Below are positions 1-11,990 of a stretch of DNA of 64,000 nucleotides, one piece after another. The stretch covers positions 16,661,444 through 16,725,443 of the forward strand of contig QVOM02000034.1 in assembly GCA_003586115.2 (NCBI GenBank), written 5' to 3'. The position numbers and the translations under genes were made by a program. Source of the stretch: Salvator merianae. Its lineage: Eukaryota > Chordata > Lepidosauria > Squamata > Teiidae. The notes under the pieces are model-generated. The model searched no databases. It saw only the letters and a program-made list of their open reading frames with translations, and was not told the DNA's origin. Each line of letters starts with the position of its first letter. Position 1 is the stretch's first letter.

Positions 1-637
1 GCCCCCCGCCCCCCCCTCGCTACGCCAGTGGTTCTGTGTTATGATCCACCATCGACCTCTCCCAGATTCCATGTCTTGCTACATGGGATATTTATTTTTC
101 ACTGGTACAAGGATGGGCCTCTTTTGATGCTTACAGTTTGGCTCCCTCTGGATGATGAAATGAGAAAAACTCTTATTTAGAATAAGCTATTACCACAATG
201 TCTGTGGAAGCTACTACAAAATGCTCAGGGCCATTGTGCAGTAGGGCAATGCGAGACCATTTTAATAAAGTTTTGAGGCATGCCCCAGTTCTGTATGAAG
301 AATGAAGTACAGACTTCAGTGTGATGAACCCAGAATGCATTGATGAGACCCTGGGTAAGAAATAGAAAAATCACTACCTAAAGAGACAGATCTGTTTCTG
401 AGCCTAATGGTGGTAATCACCATAGTAGACCTCCATGTGAGACTCTCTGTTGAACCAGGTCCAGAACCTTCCTAGGCTTCTTGCCCTTGATGCAAGGAAC
501 TGAGCATCCTCCAAATTACCTCATTAGTGCAGTGATACAGAGAATGCACCAATAGCAGGCTATGGCATGCAGAAAAAATGCTAATTCTTGTGAAAATAGC
601 TGATAACTAAAATGATCCTAGGTCTCCAAAAGGGATT
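1..637. other. No recognised feature; C-rich start
   Basis: The window opens with a C-rich run (1-16). Beyond it I see no gene, no repeat family that I recognise and no clear terminal repeats. Confidence 0.4.
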
Positions 638-1489
638 TGTTTTATTTATTTAAGAATTTATATCCTGCCTGTCACCAAAAGGTCCCAGGGTGGGTCACAA
701 TAACAAAAAGATACAATTCCTAGAATATTCTTAAAATATATTTAAAATATAACCTTTTCTCCCACCACCCTCAGCAGGACAACACCCAGAGGAAGCTAAA
801 CATTAAAGGCCTGGGTAAAGAGGTTTGTTTTAACCAGGCACTGAAATCTATATCAGATAGGTGTCTGGTGAAACACTAGAGGGAAACCATTCCAGAGTCT
901 GGGGGCCACCACAGAAAAGGCCCTCTTGTATGTCCCTGCCCCTCTAAGAAAGGAGGAACTACCAGAACGTCCTCTCCCTTGGATCTCAGTACGTGAACAG
1001 GTCCGTATGGGAGAAGGCACTCCTTCAGACAACCAGGGTCAAAACTGTTTAGACCTTTGTATGTTGACATCAACACCTTAAACTGGACTCAGTAGCAAAT
1101 AGGCAACCAGTGCAGATCTTTCAGGACCAACATGATTTGCACCAGGCCAGAGACTTCGATCTGCAGTCAAGCTGCTGCATTCTGCACTAATTTTAGCTTC
1201 CAGGCCATTTCCAAAGGTAGCCCCATGTAGAGTGCATTGCAGTAGCCCAATCTGGAGGTTACTGGAGTATGGATCATAGTGGCCAAGTCATCCCTATCCA
1301 GGAAAGGCCAAAGCTGGTGAACCAGTTACAGATGGTAGTGCCTCCTGGCTGTCACTGCCACATGAGTCTCAAATGACAGTAACAAATCCAGGAGTACTTT
1401 TGAGTCACATCATTTAACTTACTGGATTCAGGACCCCGTGACACACAGTACCTCTGCCTTGTCTGTATTCAATTTCAGTTTATTGATCC
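638..1489 (-). mobile_element. L2-clade LINE, 3' part (split by LTR)
   Basis: Read on the minus strand this is the C-terminal end of an L2-type reverse transcriptase plus a short 3' UTR. Recognisable pieces are the equivalents of LNPDKTEVL, LGVLLD, VIHTLVTSRLDYCNAL, YMGLP, LHWLP and YKGLN...LKECLLPYGP (frame at 876-1076). The 3' end is the usual 'accctggg...ggcaggatataaatt' motif followed by an AAATAAATAA tail near 638-655. The frame is broken by stops, so this is a dead copy. The same element resumes at 2124 after an inserted LTR. Confidence 0.8.
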
Positions 1490-1552
1490 TGTTATGTCCC
1501 AGGCAGGCTGACAAACAGGGGCCGAGGCAAACCTCTGTAACTGAGAAGCCCT

Positions 1553-1558
1553 TTTATT
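1553..1558 (-). terminator. LTR polyadenylation signal
   Basis: AATAAA on the minus strand, followed by GGGCTTCTCAG and then a T/G-containing stretch, about 60 bp before the LTR's 3' end. Confidence 0.5.
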
Positions 1559-1597
1559 AACAGTCCGGGTCACAACAGGGAGGCAGCAGGAGTTGAG

Positions 1598-1718
1598 AAG
1601 CAAACAAAGCTGAAGGAGTAAGAGAAGCCGTAGTCAAAATCCAGTCCAAGTTCAAACAGGGTTGTAGTCACCAAAGCAAACAAAGTCCAGGGATTAAGAG
1701 AAGCCGAAGTCAAAAATA
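1598..1718 (-). repeat. Two-copy tandem repeat inside the LTR
   Basis: Two diverged units of about 45 bp start at 1598 and 1672. Both carry GCAAACAAAG followed by AAGAGAAGCC and an AGTCAAAA end. The repeat lies between the TATA box and the poly(A) signal, so it falls in the transcribed R region. Confidence 0.65.
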
Positions 1719-1819
1719 GTCCAAACAATGGGTCAAGGTTCTAGAAGCCAGGAGATCAGAACAGGATGCACGGATGGAAAGCACTTGCTGACCATGCCTG
1801 GGCTGCAGTCCCTATGTAG

Positions 1820-1827
1820 TATTTATA
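1820..1827 (-). promoter_or_regulatory. TATA box of the solo LTR
   Basis: TATAAATA on the minus strand, inside GCAGTATAAATACTAC. Its position, about 300 bp from the 5' LTR end and upstream of the poly(A) signal, fits the LTR promoter. Activity is not shown. Confidence 0.55.
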
Positions 1828-2119
1828 CTGCAGCAGCATCTTCTCCCAGGTGTGAGCTTGGGCGTGGCCGGCTTCTGCTAGATTGCTTACACAAGCTCAG
1901 CTGAGCCCTGCGTTTGGCCCTTCTTCTTTCTATAGCTGGAGGTGGAATGTTTTCAGGAATCTCTGATGTTTCCAAAACATCTCCTGCCAATGTTTGTGCC
2001 TCGTCCTCTGGGATGATGATAAGATGTCTGGGCTCTGTGCCACCTGGAGCTGCCTGCTTAACATCTACACAGCTCTCAGGCTGAACACCGCCCTCATCCT
2101 CAGAGTCCGAGGCACTCAT
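1823..2119 (-). other. Open frame inside the LTR U3 (98 codons)
   Basis: The frame begins seven codons' worth or less from the LTR 5' end and stays open to just before the TATA box. It is rich in Asp, Glu, Arg and Pro. It matches no domain I recognise and its 3' end overlaps promoter sequence. It is most likely incidental. Confidence 0.25.
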
Positions 2120-2123
2120 AACA

Positions 2124-2215
2124 GGTCCACATCCAGCCCATCACTGCCTCCAGGCAGTGATCAAGAACCTGAACCGCCTCCTCAAACCTGGCTAGGATGC
2201 TCCACCTGAAATCCC
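2124..2215 (-). mobile_element. Continuation of the split L2 LINE
   Basis: Minus-strand translation resembles VLDHCLEAVMGWM, the segment just upstream of the 'INKLKLN' stretch on the other side of the LTR. The two halves join in frame once the LTR and one target copy are removed, which establishes the nesting. Confidence 0.7.
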
Positions 2216-3600
2216 TTTTGGACTCCTTTTGATGTGGAAAGACTTTTCTTGGAGTTCGAAGAAACACACGGGATTAACCAGTTGAACAGATTTTTGTCCC
2301 CATAGGAATCCTCATCCAGTAAACTGAGTGGACATTAAAGTCCATCCTTCTAATATGAAGTTACTAAGGAAGGAACCAATTTTACCTTTCCAGTGTGTAG
2401 ACCTTGCTTCAGCAGCAACTTATAGATCAGCAGCAAGAAAGAAAAGATAGTGAACTAGAATACCCAGGGAACTTTTTGCTCACCTGTCCAAGTGGATTCC
2501 TGCACTGGGAACCCATCTGGTCAGGTGAATGAAAGGCTTGCTGGAAGAACCAATTCAACACTGATACCAACCTCCCGTGATCTTCAGACCTTTAGTCATT
2601 ACGTCCCTCTGTTGTTTTTTTCTCTTGCACTTTCAGGTTTGTACTGTCATTTTAATGCTTTGTATTATTTAACATAGAAACATAGAAACAACATTAGTTG
2701 TTTTAAGCTATGCCTGATCTCAATTAACTGTGTTTTTATCTGTTTTAATTGGTAATATTTTGTTACCTACCATTTGGGTGAAGGGCAATGTGTGTGTGTG
2801 AGAGAGAGAGATAAAGAGAGAGAGAGAGAGATCAACTTATGGATTTTGTTGTTTTTCTCTTCAATCTCAAAGATGTATTTTGGACCCACCCACCCATCCC
2901 AATCTCAGTGCTCGGTCATCTTTCCAAAACATTTGCAGTTGAAACACAGAGGCATGTCAGCTTCCATTCTAGTGAACACTGTCTTTGTGTTGTATATAAA
3001 GAAACATCATTTGCAAAGTGAAAGGGAGAGAGAGTCTTATTTGGCACACAACATGACATCTATGAGATGAGTAAACAACTGATAGTAGTTCACTTTCAAG
3101 CAACTACATCACAGCATATTTGGCGGTTCATATCTATCCATCAATATGAGAAACACATTTCCTGATCTGTGATATGAAATATAGACATGCACGTATGCTC
3201 ACACATACACCCAAGTGACACACACGATTTCTTATCAAAAAGAGACAGTAGAATAACTGGATACTTTTCTTGACTGGTGGCTCAGACCTTCTGTGAAGCT
3301 TCTGTGTTGGCCTACAAAACACCTCCTAGAACTGAGTGTTCAAATGGCATTCTTTGACCATTTCTACATTTACGCTTAGTTCAGGTACAAGATCCCACAT
3401 AGTAAGCTTCTGGGCCTCAAAGATCTGCATGTTGATGCAGATCTGTGAGACCATGCCCCCACCTGGAATGCTCTGCATGCATTAGATGAAATGAGATCCA
3501 GATTAGGAAGGTCCTGTTTGGTATCACTGGTAGATACAATTAAACATGGCTATCAGTGTACCTGAGGGCATGATCCAGAACATGGGAGGCATGCCGGAGG
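2216..3600. other. No gene; simple repeat only
   Basis: Contains a (TG)n(GA)n tract at 2789-2832 and a short ACATAGAA duplication near 2668-2690. Small frames here (for example 2774-3070 and 3134-3322) have no recognisable protein character. Confidence 0.4.
2789..2832. repeat. (TG)n/(GA)n microsatellite
   Basis: A TGTGTGTGTG run passes into an imperfect GAGA run interrupted once by ATAAA. Confidence 0.9.
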
Positions 3601-3870
3601 CACATCTTCTGTGTTCTGGACTACCATAGTGCACTACTAAAATGCATCCCCCAGAAGCTGCAAAGCTAGGAACTTTTGTTCCTAGCCCACAGAGGCATCA
3701 GAGCCCGACCTTCAAAGCCACTTGGCATGGGCTGGCCTGGACCAGCACCACTGTCCAGATGGCAGTTATCCAGCCCATGCCTTTCCATAGTAAGGATCAG
3801 CAAGCCTGGCTGTTTCAGACCCACTGATTCCAATCAAGAGCCTTTCAGTGCAGACAGGCCCTTTGAGTGA
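3600..3870 (-). mobile_element. MITE fragment with GGAAC/GTTCC hairpin
   Basis: Contains the stem CTAGGAAC..TTGTTCCTAG at about 3668-3685 and then sequence matching, in reverse orientation, the element at 53227-53758 (cagaggc, ggcctggaccagcaccactg). The ends are not resolved. Confidence 0.45.
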
Positions 3871-4494
3871 TGCTGTCTAGTGCATCCTTGTAGAATGATG
3901 AAACTCCATCGCCAAATCTAGCATAAAAACAGCTGTTTATGATGCTCTGTGTGTCTCCTCTGCTCAGTGTGATACTACCATGTTGCTGTTTTTTTAAAGT
4001 ACTTATACTAAGCTGCTGAACATGATGAAGGATTCTTTTGTCTCACCACTACCTTCCAGTGGTTTTGAACCAATGAAAGTTGTACAGGAAAGCCAAAACG
4101 AACCAACCCACCTTAGCAAACAGATGTATTCCAGGTCTGCTGTAGGCTGACAGTACTGTGTTATTCTCTATCTTGGCTGTAGGTCTAAGGAGAGCCCTTA
4201 GAGTTTTTCCCTTTCCTGTGATGAAGAAACACCTAATCATCAATTATTCTAAGACTAAGGTGATGTCCTAGTGAACTAGTCAAAGAAAGAAATGCATAAA
4301 GCAAAACTGGCGAATAAATGGACGATGAACTGAAAAGCTGTACAAATACCTGGGGGTTATCTTTCAGGCATCTGGTTCTTGGAAAGCCCAGAGGCAGCCC
4401 AGCAGAATCTGCCGAAAGAAGTGTAACAGTCAACTCTAAGGGTTTTTTTTTTTCTTCACACACATGGTGAGCAAATTATACCTTCAGCTTTGAG

Positions 4495-4989
4495 ACCATG
4501 GCTGTTTTTGCACTTAATACGCTATCACAGAATAATTAGTCTGTGCTAGTGTAGTACTTAACCACACAGCGCTGACACTGTCCACACTCCATGGCCGAAA
4601 ACAGGCCCTGAAGCCAGCTATCACACTTGGGGCATCATGTGGCCCGATCACATGGGCCCGATGGTGCTGCCACAATCAACCCATCATGCAGGTGCGATTG
4701 GTCCATTGTGCCTACACACTGCGCAGGGCTGCCAGTCCCCACAGCAGAGGTCAGACACTTACCAGCCACTGCTCCAGCAATGCTTGGCGCCACACCCAAT
4801 TGGGCACCAGAATGCCGGATTGGGTATCGTGCAGCCCCATTCCAACTACTTTTTAGTGCACCCCCGAAAGTAGCGATTGGGAACAGATGAAGCCCACTCC
4901 CAGTTGCTGCAGTCATCTTGTGGTGCGAATGCACTTGGAAAGCAAGCATTCTCAGTGCTTGCTACCATCAAGTGCGAATAGGCCCCATG
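4495..4989 (+). mobile_element. MITE, GCACTT-TIR superfamily, copy 1
   Basis: Starts near GGCTGTTTTTGCACTTA and ends near TCAAGTGCGAATAGGCCC, so the ends are inverted copies. The left part (AATAATTAGTCTGTGC, CACACAGCGC) matches the right end of the copy at 15370-16993 in reverse. The interior is rich in GATCAGGC/GCCTGATT-like short palindromes. It has no coding capacity. Confidence 0.65.
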
Positions 4990-5809
4990 ACTCCACTTGC
5001 CTCCATGGGTGTATTATGAAAGGGACCAGGACATTGTAGCTCCATTTTTAGTGCCTGCTCTGGAGTGAGACACCTGTCCAAAGTGTCTAGGGCTGAAGGC
5101 ATGGACAGTTGTTCTAGAGACAAACATCTTGTCCCCCACTCAGTCAGGTGCCTGCATGTGCTGAGAGACCAGGAAGTGATCAGCAACAGAGCCAGAGGTG
5201 CCAGCCCTTAGGTGTCTCCCAGGCCATGTAAGGAGAGACATGGCCTAAAGGTGCTCCAAGGGAAATTTATCCCTGTCCTTTTGTGTGGTTCTCAAGTATC
5301 CAGATTGCCCGAAGTTTCACTACCAAGAGATAATACAGTCCAAATTTCTAAAAGCAGTTTTTGGTGTTTCATGCAACATTCCAAACTCAGCTCTAAGGTT
5401 AGAATCCAGCCTAATTCCTATGGAAACAATTATCTGGCAGTCTAAAGTAGATTTCTAGCTGTGTCAAAATTTTTCTGCTGCAGGACTATCTTCTCTGATA
5501 GTGGCTGACAACTTCCATTCAAGTTGGCAGAAAAATCTAAGAACCAAACCATGAATTATTGTTGTTGTTGTTAAAAATGGGTATCTCAAGACAAAATGAA
5601 TAACTCAGTAGCATCTCTGAGACATCAGCCTACAGACCGACATCATCTGAGTAGCAAAAAAATGTCGTTTAGCTTCCTAGTGAAAGCTATAAACCAGCAA
5701 AATACTTATCACTTTTAGGTATACCTAAATATTGAAGAGCATTTGCTCTGCTTCATTTAAATGTTCTACCTTTAGCTGATCCGGAGAGCAAATTTAAGAA
5801 GATACCACT

Positions 5810-5965
5810 GTCAGGCTGACTATATTCCTGTCCAACAAGAACTGTGGAAAATATTGAACATATACTGCTGCAGTGCCCATTTTATAATCCCATTTGCACT
5901 AAATACCTATCTTCCATTCTTTGCAGCTACCCTGGTATGACTGGTCAATCAGTTTCTTCTAGCTG
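5810..5965 (+). mobile_element. Possible LINE ORF C-terminal fragment
   Basis: One frame reads approximately TVENIEHILLQCPFYNP, like the 'E(T/S)VEHILLxCPxY' C-terminal Cys/His segment found after the reverse transcriptase of several non-LTR elements. The surroundings are too decayed to assign a clade. Confidence 0.35.
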
Positions 5966-6114
5966 ACCTGAAAAAAAGAGGTCACTTTGGCTGCAGCTAA
6001 GTTCTGTGCTGGGGTTATGGCTATCAGAGATACAAATAAATATTTTTTTATAACAAAGGTTTTTGTTAACTCTCGTCTGACATTCTGGTTTGTGACTGTG
6101 ATCGAAGTTATAGA

Positions 6115-6167
6115 TAGGAAGGAAGGAGGGAGGGAAGGAGGGAGGGAGGGAGGGAAGGAGGGAGGAA
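6115..6167. repeat. (GGAA/GGGA)n simple repeat
   Basis: A purine tract of GGAAGGAGGG-type tetranucleotides. Confidence 0.9.
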
Positions 6168-8543
6168 CTGGATATTCATCTTGCTAATGATAAAATGCTG
6201 CTAGTGGTTGTGAACCTGAGGAGTTTGGAAAACTGATGGCCCAGTATAGCAACAGCAACAGCAACAGTAAGCAATCACTTTGCAGATTCCCATTTTTAAC
6301 CTCTGCCATGTAGATCTTAAAGGGTCTCTGGTAGCAGGGCTGGGAAATTGGATTTGATAGTCTTGCATTAGAGCAGATTACAGAGGCCCAGCTCTTTTGC
6401 AACTCTGGAATGCTGAACAAGCACTGTTTGTGTTAATAATGACTGATCTGAGACATAGGCTCCATCCATATTAACTCATTCTCACGGCTGATTCATCACG
6501 GGAGTGTGATGGTGGCAAATAGATGTGTGAATTCCTCCCACACAGTTGAGGTTCCTGTCTGGTTCCATGCTTGGGTGGACCAGGTATAGAATTAGAAATT
6601 AGAGCATAGACTGCGCCCATGTCCCAAAATTCTGATTGAAGGTCAGCATGGAGGAAAGAGCAGGCACCCAAATGCCTCTCATGCCAACCCCACTGCCAGA
6701 AGCAACTTCTGAGTAGTTCTTCTTTTGGCAGAAGGGGTGGGAGGACAGCAAATCTGGCATTCAGTCATTTGACCACCCTGTTTCCTTGATTGGCCTTTTG
6801 GCAATGTATGTACGGTGCCATAAAAATGAAGAAAAAGGGACTGGATTTCTACTTCCCAACTGAGTTGGCTCCATAACGGGCATAGGGCAGGTGCTGCAAT
6901 CACCACAGATGATGAAACCACTGCATTTCTATTTTAGAGAGTGGAGGCATCATTTTCAGTGGTAGCCAGGTCTTCCTTCATTGAGCGCAGCAAATTATGT
7001 CTGAAAAAATGGTCCCTCCTTTAGCAATTGCACCAGAAATGGGATGGCATAATTACTGTGAGGCACTTTCTACCACCGCCAGTGGAGACGCAGTGGCAGA
7101 AGTATTTTACTGGATGTCTCACTGTAAGTGGAGACATGGCAAAAATCTGGATCTAAAATGAAGCTCCTCGATTCTCATATCTAGATAGTATTAAGAAGGA
7201 AAAAAAGATGATGCCTGAGGAAAGTCAGCTTTGTCCAGAAGCAACATCTTTGACATGGAGAAGTGAAAATAGAATTTCCAGTTGACCATTTTGTTCAATA
7301 GCTTTCATCAGAAGCAGCAGCAGAGTTCCCAGTGCCAGATGCCTCACAGAAGGTCCACATATCAACCAGGAAAGGGGCAGACCTCCACTGGAAGTCTTTG
7401 ATCTTTGCAAGCTTTGCCTTTGATCTGCTGCCCATTGAAACACATCTCAAGGGAGATCTCAATAGGGTGTCCAGTCCCCCACCATCTGTAGTCTTCATCC
7501 ATGGACCACTATTGATACTACTATAATTTGAGAGACCCCTAACACCTCCCAAAGGCACCCTACTCTTCCATTCTTCAAGAATGTAATCTTGCAACTTTGA
7601 TCAAACATAGGAGAGTCCCTGTGGAAAGCAGAGAAGCTTAACCGGTTTGTAACGACCACTCCCAGGAAGGAGTATTATTCCTCAGTCCCTGCAACATGGT
7701 GTCAGTACCTGGAGGAAAGCATTAGTATTTGTTTCTGGAAGGTCCATGCCAGTAATAGATAAAGGAGGTATATTGTATTACAAGCACTTGACATTATAAA
7801 TGGGTATAAAGGCTCACAAATCAGAATCAAATTGTTAAGTGGATGGTACAAAGAAGGCGGGCTGTGGGGACTGCCAGAAACACAGCCTGTTATTTTCATA
7901 TTAAAATGTAATGGTGCCATTAAAGTTAAAACCACTGTTAAACTTGATTGAGTAAATTAGTTAATTAACCATAGCATCTAATGCATTCCTCCAAGGCATA
8001 CCTCGAAATCCTCAAGATGCAGAGAAGTGATAGAGCCCAAGCCGTCCATTATCTTAACTGCACATTGTAGTATGATTACACTCATCTCCGAGTGACTTAT
8101 TACGAGATCAGTTATAAAAGAGGAGATGGCAAGTTGAAGCACTGCTGTGACTTTGAGACAGATAAGGGGGAGGGGGAGAAAAAACAGTGAGAGATTAAGA
8201 TGCTTGTCTTCCAGCTCCTGTGGCAAAGCTTAAAGAAAACCTTTTAAATGTATATTATAATGCACTTGCAGAGTATTCATTTAGACTGTATTTTTTATTT
8301 CTGTGCCTATAGCCCTCAGATGTCTTGCTTTTCTGATGTAGTTTGAAATCTTAATAGTTCTGGCCATGTTCCACTGCTTAACCACACTATTTTGTTTTGT
8401 CCTCTTTTTGCAATCTTAAGCAGGTGTTGGATTGTGGCTATTGATCCTAAGCAATAACTGAGTTCACTTTGGTATCAAAAATCAAAGGAATTTCTAGGCT
8501 ACTATAATGTGATTGAAATGCTATTCTAGGGCAGGAATCACAC

Positions 8544-10024
8544 AAGAGATGCGTACAAAGTTGGTTTTTTGTTTTGTTTTTTTCCTGGTTTGAACCCCAA
8601 GAACATCAAACATGTTTGAATCAAACTTCAAACTTCCTAAATAAGTTTGAAGTTCAGTTTGAATGTTCATCAAACAATTCTACATAGGGAACAATGGAGG
8701 GAAGCCAACGAGGGCAAAGTTATACAGAGCTTGAGCTGGAAACTCCAAAATTGGCACGTGGGTCTGGTGGGCCACTAGAAAAGACCCTGCCAAGTCTCAG
8801 GGTGATCATAAACAACATTGATTTTTAAGATTTTTTTTAAAAAATTACTTATTTATTCCTTTAGAACCAGTAGCAGATTTCCAAAAAAAAAAAAAAAAAA
8901 AACCATGAAAAACCAGAGGAGATCCCAAATGACATGCCACTTGGCAGAGGCCTTCCTGCCAATGCTGTCCTCGGACCCACATACCAATTTTGGAGGGTCC
9001 AGGAAAAAGTTGATCACAGTGACAACTAGCCTGTGAGGTACGTCTCCAGGGCCAAAGTTGTACAGAGATTTAGCTAGAGACCCTAAAATTGGTGTATTGG
9101 TCTCCAGGGTCTCCAGGAAGGCCTCTGCCAAGCCTTGAGGTGATTGGATGGAGCCTTGAAGTTTTAGAATTTGGGGGGAAATCTACCACTTGCTCCACAG
9201 GATAGACTAGCAAAGAACAACAGCCAGCAAGCACTCAAGCAGAACAGAGAGAGCAGAAACCCACCCAGTCACGCACAAACCTAACCTCACCCTAACCTTA
9301 ATCCCTAAACCAAAAAAGAAACAAGAGTGCTGCAGCAGCCAAATGGTAAGCCAATACAGAACTGGGCAGAAACCAACTAACCTTACCCAAGAAAAACTCC
9401 CCACCCCTTCTAACCTGAGTCCTCAAAAACACCAGATAAGGGAGATAGAGACTAGAAAAAGTTCAAAGCAAAACCCCACTGGCACAGACAGACTAGTACA
9501 GAGTAGCAGACAGCAACCACTCAATCTGAATAGAGAGAGCAGAGCAGAGAACAGGCAGGATCACAACAAACACATAGTATCTCTCCAAAAATGTTCAAGG
9601 GAAATGCAGCTCTGATCTTTGACCTTTATTACTCTCAAATTTCTTCCCTTAAGTTCCCCCTCCCTCCTAGTTCAAACAGTTCACCAGTTTCCCCACACCC
9701 AAACATAAACGATACAAAGTAGCCAGCAACCTTTCAGAGAGCAACCATTGGAACTGAATCACCCAACTGCAAAAGGCTACACAGTAACCAGTAAGTGAAG
9801 ATATTTCAAAAATGGTGACTGAGAGCAGAGATCATTATGCCTTTTTTAAAGGTACAGGCATTTCAAACTTTTCTTCCAACTGCTCATTGAATGCTCCTAC
9901 TGTTTGCTTTGATGCTGAACACTTCATCTGAACATTAGGGGTGTTCAGTTAGCAAACAAACACTTTGAACAAGCGCTGTTCAGTATGAACTGTGTTTGAA
10001 ACAAACAAGTTCAGTACATCTCTA
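8544..10024. mobile_element. hAT-like MITE, old copy
   Basis: Left end AAGAGATGCGTAC and right end GTACATCTCTA are inverted. Flanks AATCACAC and ATCCACAT could be a decayed 8-bp duplication. Both subterminal regions are filled with TTTGAA/TTCAAA and GAAC/GTTC palindromic words. Two related internal blocks recur at about 8690-8810 and 9040-9150 (gggcaaagtt-tacagag). It shares its ends with the elements at 15537, 22395, 39536 and 55161. Confidence 0.6.
8880..8901. repeat. Poly(A) tract
   Basis: An A run of about 20 bases inside the hAT-like element. Confidence 0.85.
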
Positions 10025-11440
10025 ATCCACATAGCATGAAGATGGTGCCCTGGGAACACTTGAGAGGCATATAGATATGTCCCCACACTCATTTAGCCAC
10101 CATCCCACTATAGAGGGGTGGGAAGTGCCTTCAAAATAGCTTTTCACACAGAACTGGAGAAACCTCTCTTATTCTGTCATTGTCATGAAATCAAAAACAG
10201 CTCTTCCAGAATACATATTGTGTGAACTGTCTGGCTCTCTTTTGGCAAACAAAGAAAATGGCTGCCTTGCAGGTCTACTTCCTGTGCCTTCCAAACAAGG
10301 GCCTGGGAAAACCTTCAAAACGAGGGAACTTAGTGTGATCAGGAGTGACATACTTTCTGCCTCCACAGCTAGAGTGCCTGTTTCAAGTGGCAGAATCCAC
10401 AGTCGTGCAGATCTCGCCTTTGACTGAGAAAGCCCCAAACCCCAATCTATCATTATCTCACTGCATAATCTTGGATACCTCAGGCTGCCATCACACGTAA
10501 TTTCAGTAAGACATCTCTTTGCAATAATCCACCCTTTTCTAAAAGTGTCTTCAAATCTAGTGGAAAGACCTGGCACATCACATACCTGACAACAAGTGCA
10601 TTTGGAAATCTGAGCCAGTAACTGCAGCATTCTCTCCAAGTATCACGTTTATTTTGTGAAATGATACCCTCACATTGCTTTCAACCTTTTCTTTCTGCCT
10701 CGCTTCCCCCCTCTTTTAGACCTATTTCCTTGCCACCTCCCCTCTTTTCCCAATATATGATTTCAGTTCTCTTTTTTTTTTCCCCTGAATCAACCCAGTA
10801 TATTGATTTGTTTGGTTGAAACCAGCCATTCAACCCAAAGCTTCAATTTATTAAGTTGCTTTCTGAAACTGAATGCTCATGTTCCTGCTTCTCCAAAATG
10901 TCCAGGACACTTGGCATGTCTGCCCTCAGAAAGAGACTCCCAGCAATGGCACATGCCTTTCACACTGTGTGCAATGCCTCAAAGGTGCCTCCAAAGCTCT
11001 TTATCCTGTCCTCCTAAAAAGATGCTTTCTTGGATCCCCAGGATCTGTATAGGGCAAGATGTGTGTCTCTGCATGTGACAAAAACACCCCACATCACCCC
11101 ATTGAATGTAGCCTTAGTCTAGCTGACCACGCAAAGTGTTTGTCAGGGAAAAAAGGGGAAGAATACACCACCTCAGGTTCCTTGGCAAAAATATGGAATG
11201 TAAATATAATAAATACAAGATCAATACATGGCAGACTATGCTTCCAGTGCTATGTAACTGGCAAACAACACAGGGGTATAAAAAAATAAGCAGCCTAAAA
11301 AACAGTAGCAGACCACAAACTGGAACTGTGAGGCAAACAGGATGAAGCTTGGCATTGATAGGAAGTCTTGTTTTCATCTTCCCAAGCAGTGTTTTGGTAG
11401 AATGGACTTCAATGGAGTCTAGAAAAGTGTTCTATCAGAG
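10025..11440. other. No gene recognised
   Basis: The 156-codon minus-strand frame at 10169-10639 has no recognised domain and overlaps a repeat fragment (10480-10570). I see no splice-flanked exon. Confidence 0.35.
10480..10570 (-). repeat. Short dispersed repeat, shared with 18735-18830
   Basis: Both loci carry CAGGCTG(C/T)..ATCACAC-like sequence, then GCAATAATC.(A/G)CCCTTTTCT. They look like decayed copies of one element. The family is not identified. Confidence 0.4.
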
Positions 11441-11444
11441 TGTC

Positions 11445-11820
11445 ACTCACTTGCCTGTGCAATCGGGAGCAGGCTCCATCTGTTCCCGGTTGCTCCTAAC
11501 TGTGGATTACTAAATTGTGCTCCACAGCTTGACTGGGAGCAGCTAGACTCCCAGTACAGTGTGTTCGCAACCACTTCCGGGTGCGAATGCACAGCTGCAT
11601 GGTGTGCCATGGCTGTGCCTGCATGACTGCGTGAGTGCACCTGCATGATCTGTGGTGTTGCCAGTTGTCATGGCAGTGGCCAGATACTTCCCAGCCTTTG
11701 TCATGATGAGGAACACAAGCACCATGCATGCTGGTATCCTCCTGGCATTCTGTTCGAGGACCTTGCAGTGCAGACAGAGTCCGCAATGAGGGGGTCAATT
11801 CCACCTTAGAACAAGCCCTT
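11445..11820 (+). mobile_element. MITE, GCACTT-TIR superfamily, copy 2 (partial)
   Basis: Carries the core blocks shared by the superfamily: gctccacagcttgactgggagcagc-like, TTCCGGGTGCGAATGCACAG, and GTTGTCATGGCAGT, then CAGCACCATGCATGCTGGTATCC. The terminal repeats are not clear on either side, so it is truncated or decayed. Confidence 0.6.
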
Positions 11821-11934
11821 CTGGTACTCCTTTCTGCCCCATCATTGCAGGTCATGCCCTACACTACTTAAAGATGAAACCCATGGCTCTATATTTATAA
11901 AAATTATGATTACATAACAATAAAATGGTTTTTT

Positions 11935-11990
11935 CCCTCCCTCCCTCCCTCCCTCCCTCCCTCCCTCCCTCCCTCCCTTCCTTCCTTTCT
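11935..11990. repeat. (CCCT)n simple repeat
   Basis: At least ten CCCT units ending in CTTCCTTCCTTT. Confidence 0.95.

Larger units (their letters stand above)
1490..2123 (-). mobile_element. Solo LTR of a retrotransposon
   Basis: The 634-bp block begins and ends with the inverted ends TGTTATG / CATAACA and is flanked by GATCC (1485-1489) and GGTCC (2124-2128), a 5-bp target duplication with one change. In minus orientation it has a TATA box (TATAAATA, 1820-1827) and, about 265 bp downstream, an AATAAA poly(A) signal (1553-1558), the order expected of U3-R-U5. No internal gag-pol is present, so this is a solo LTR left by LTR recombination. I cannot say whether it is Ty3/Gypsy-like or retroviral. 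It interrupts an L2 LINE. Confidence 0.75.
4990..8543. other. Mostly unrecognised DNA
   Basis: No exon-like frame with splice context was found. The stretch holds a possible LINE fragment (5810-5965), a GGAA/GGGA simple repeat (6115-6167) and otherwise unique-looking AT-rich DNA. Confidence 0.35.

Noticed and set aside
1823..2119. Host gene encoding an acidic 98-residue protein
   Set aside because: Lies wholly inside the U3 region of a solo LTR with its own ends and target duplication.
2668..2690. CR1 tail from ACATAGAA repeats
   Set aside because: The adjacent DNA does not continue as CR1 on either strand; treated as a short simple repeat.
10169..10639. 156-codon minus-strand frame as a gene
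   Set aside because: No recognised domain; part of it recurs as a decayed repeat near 18735, and no splice context is visible.
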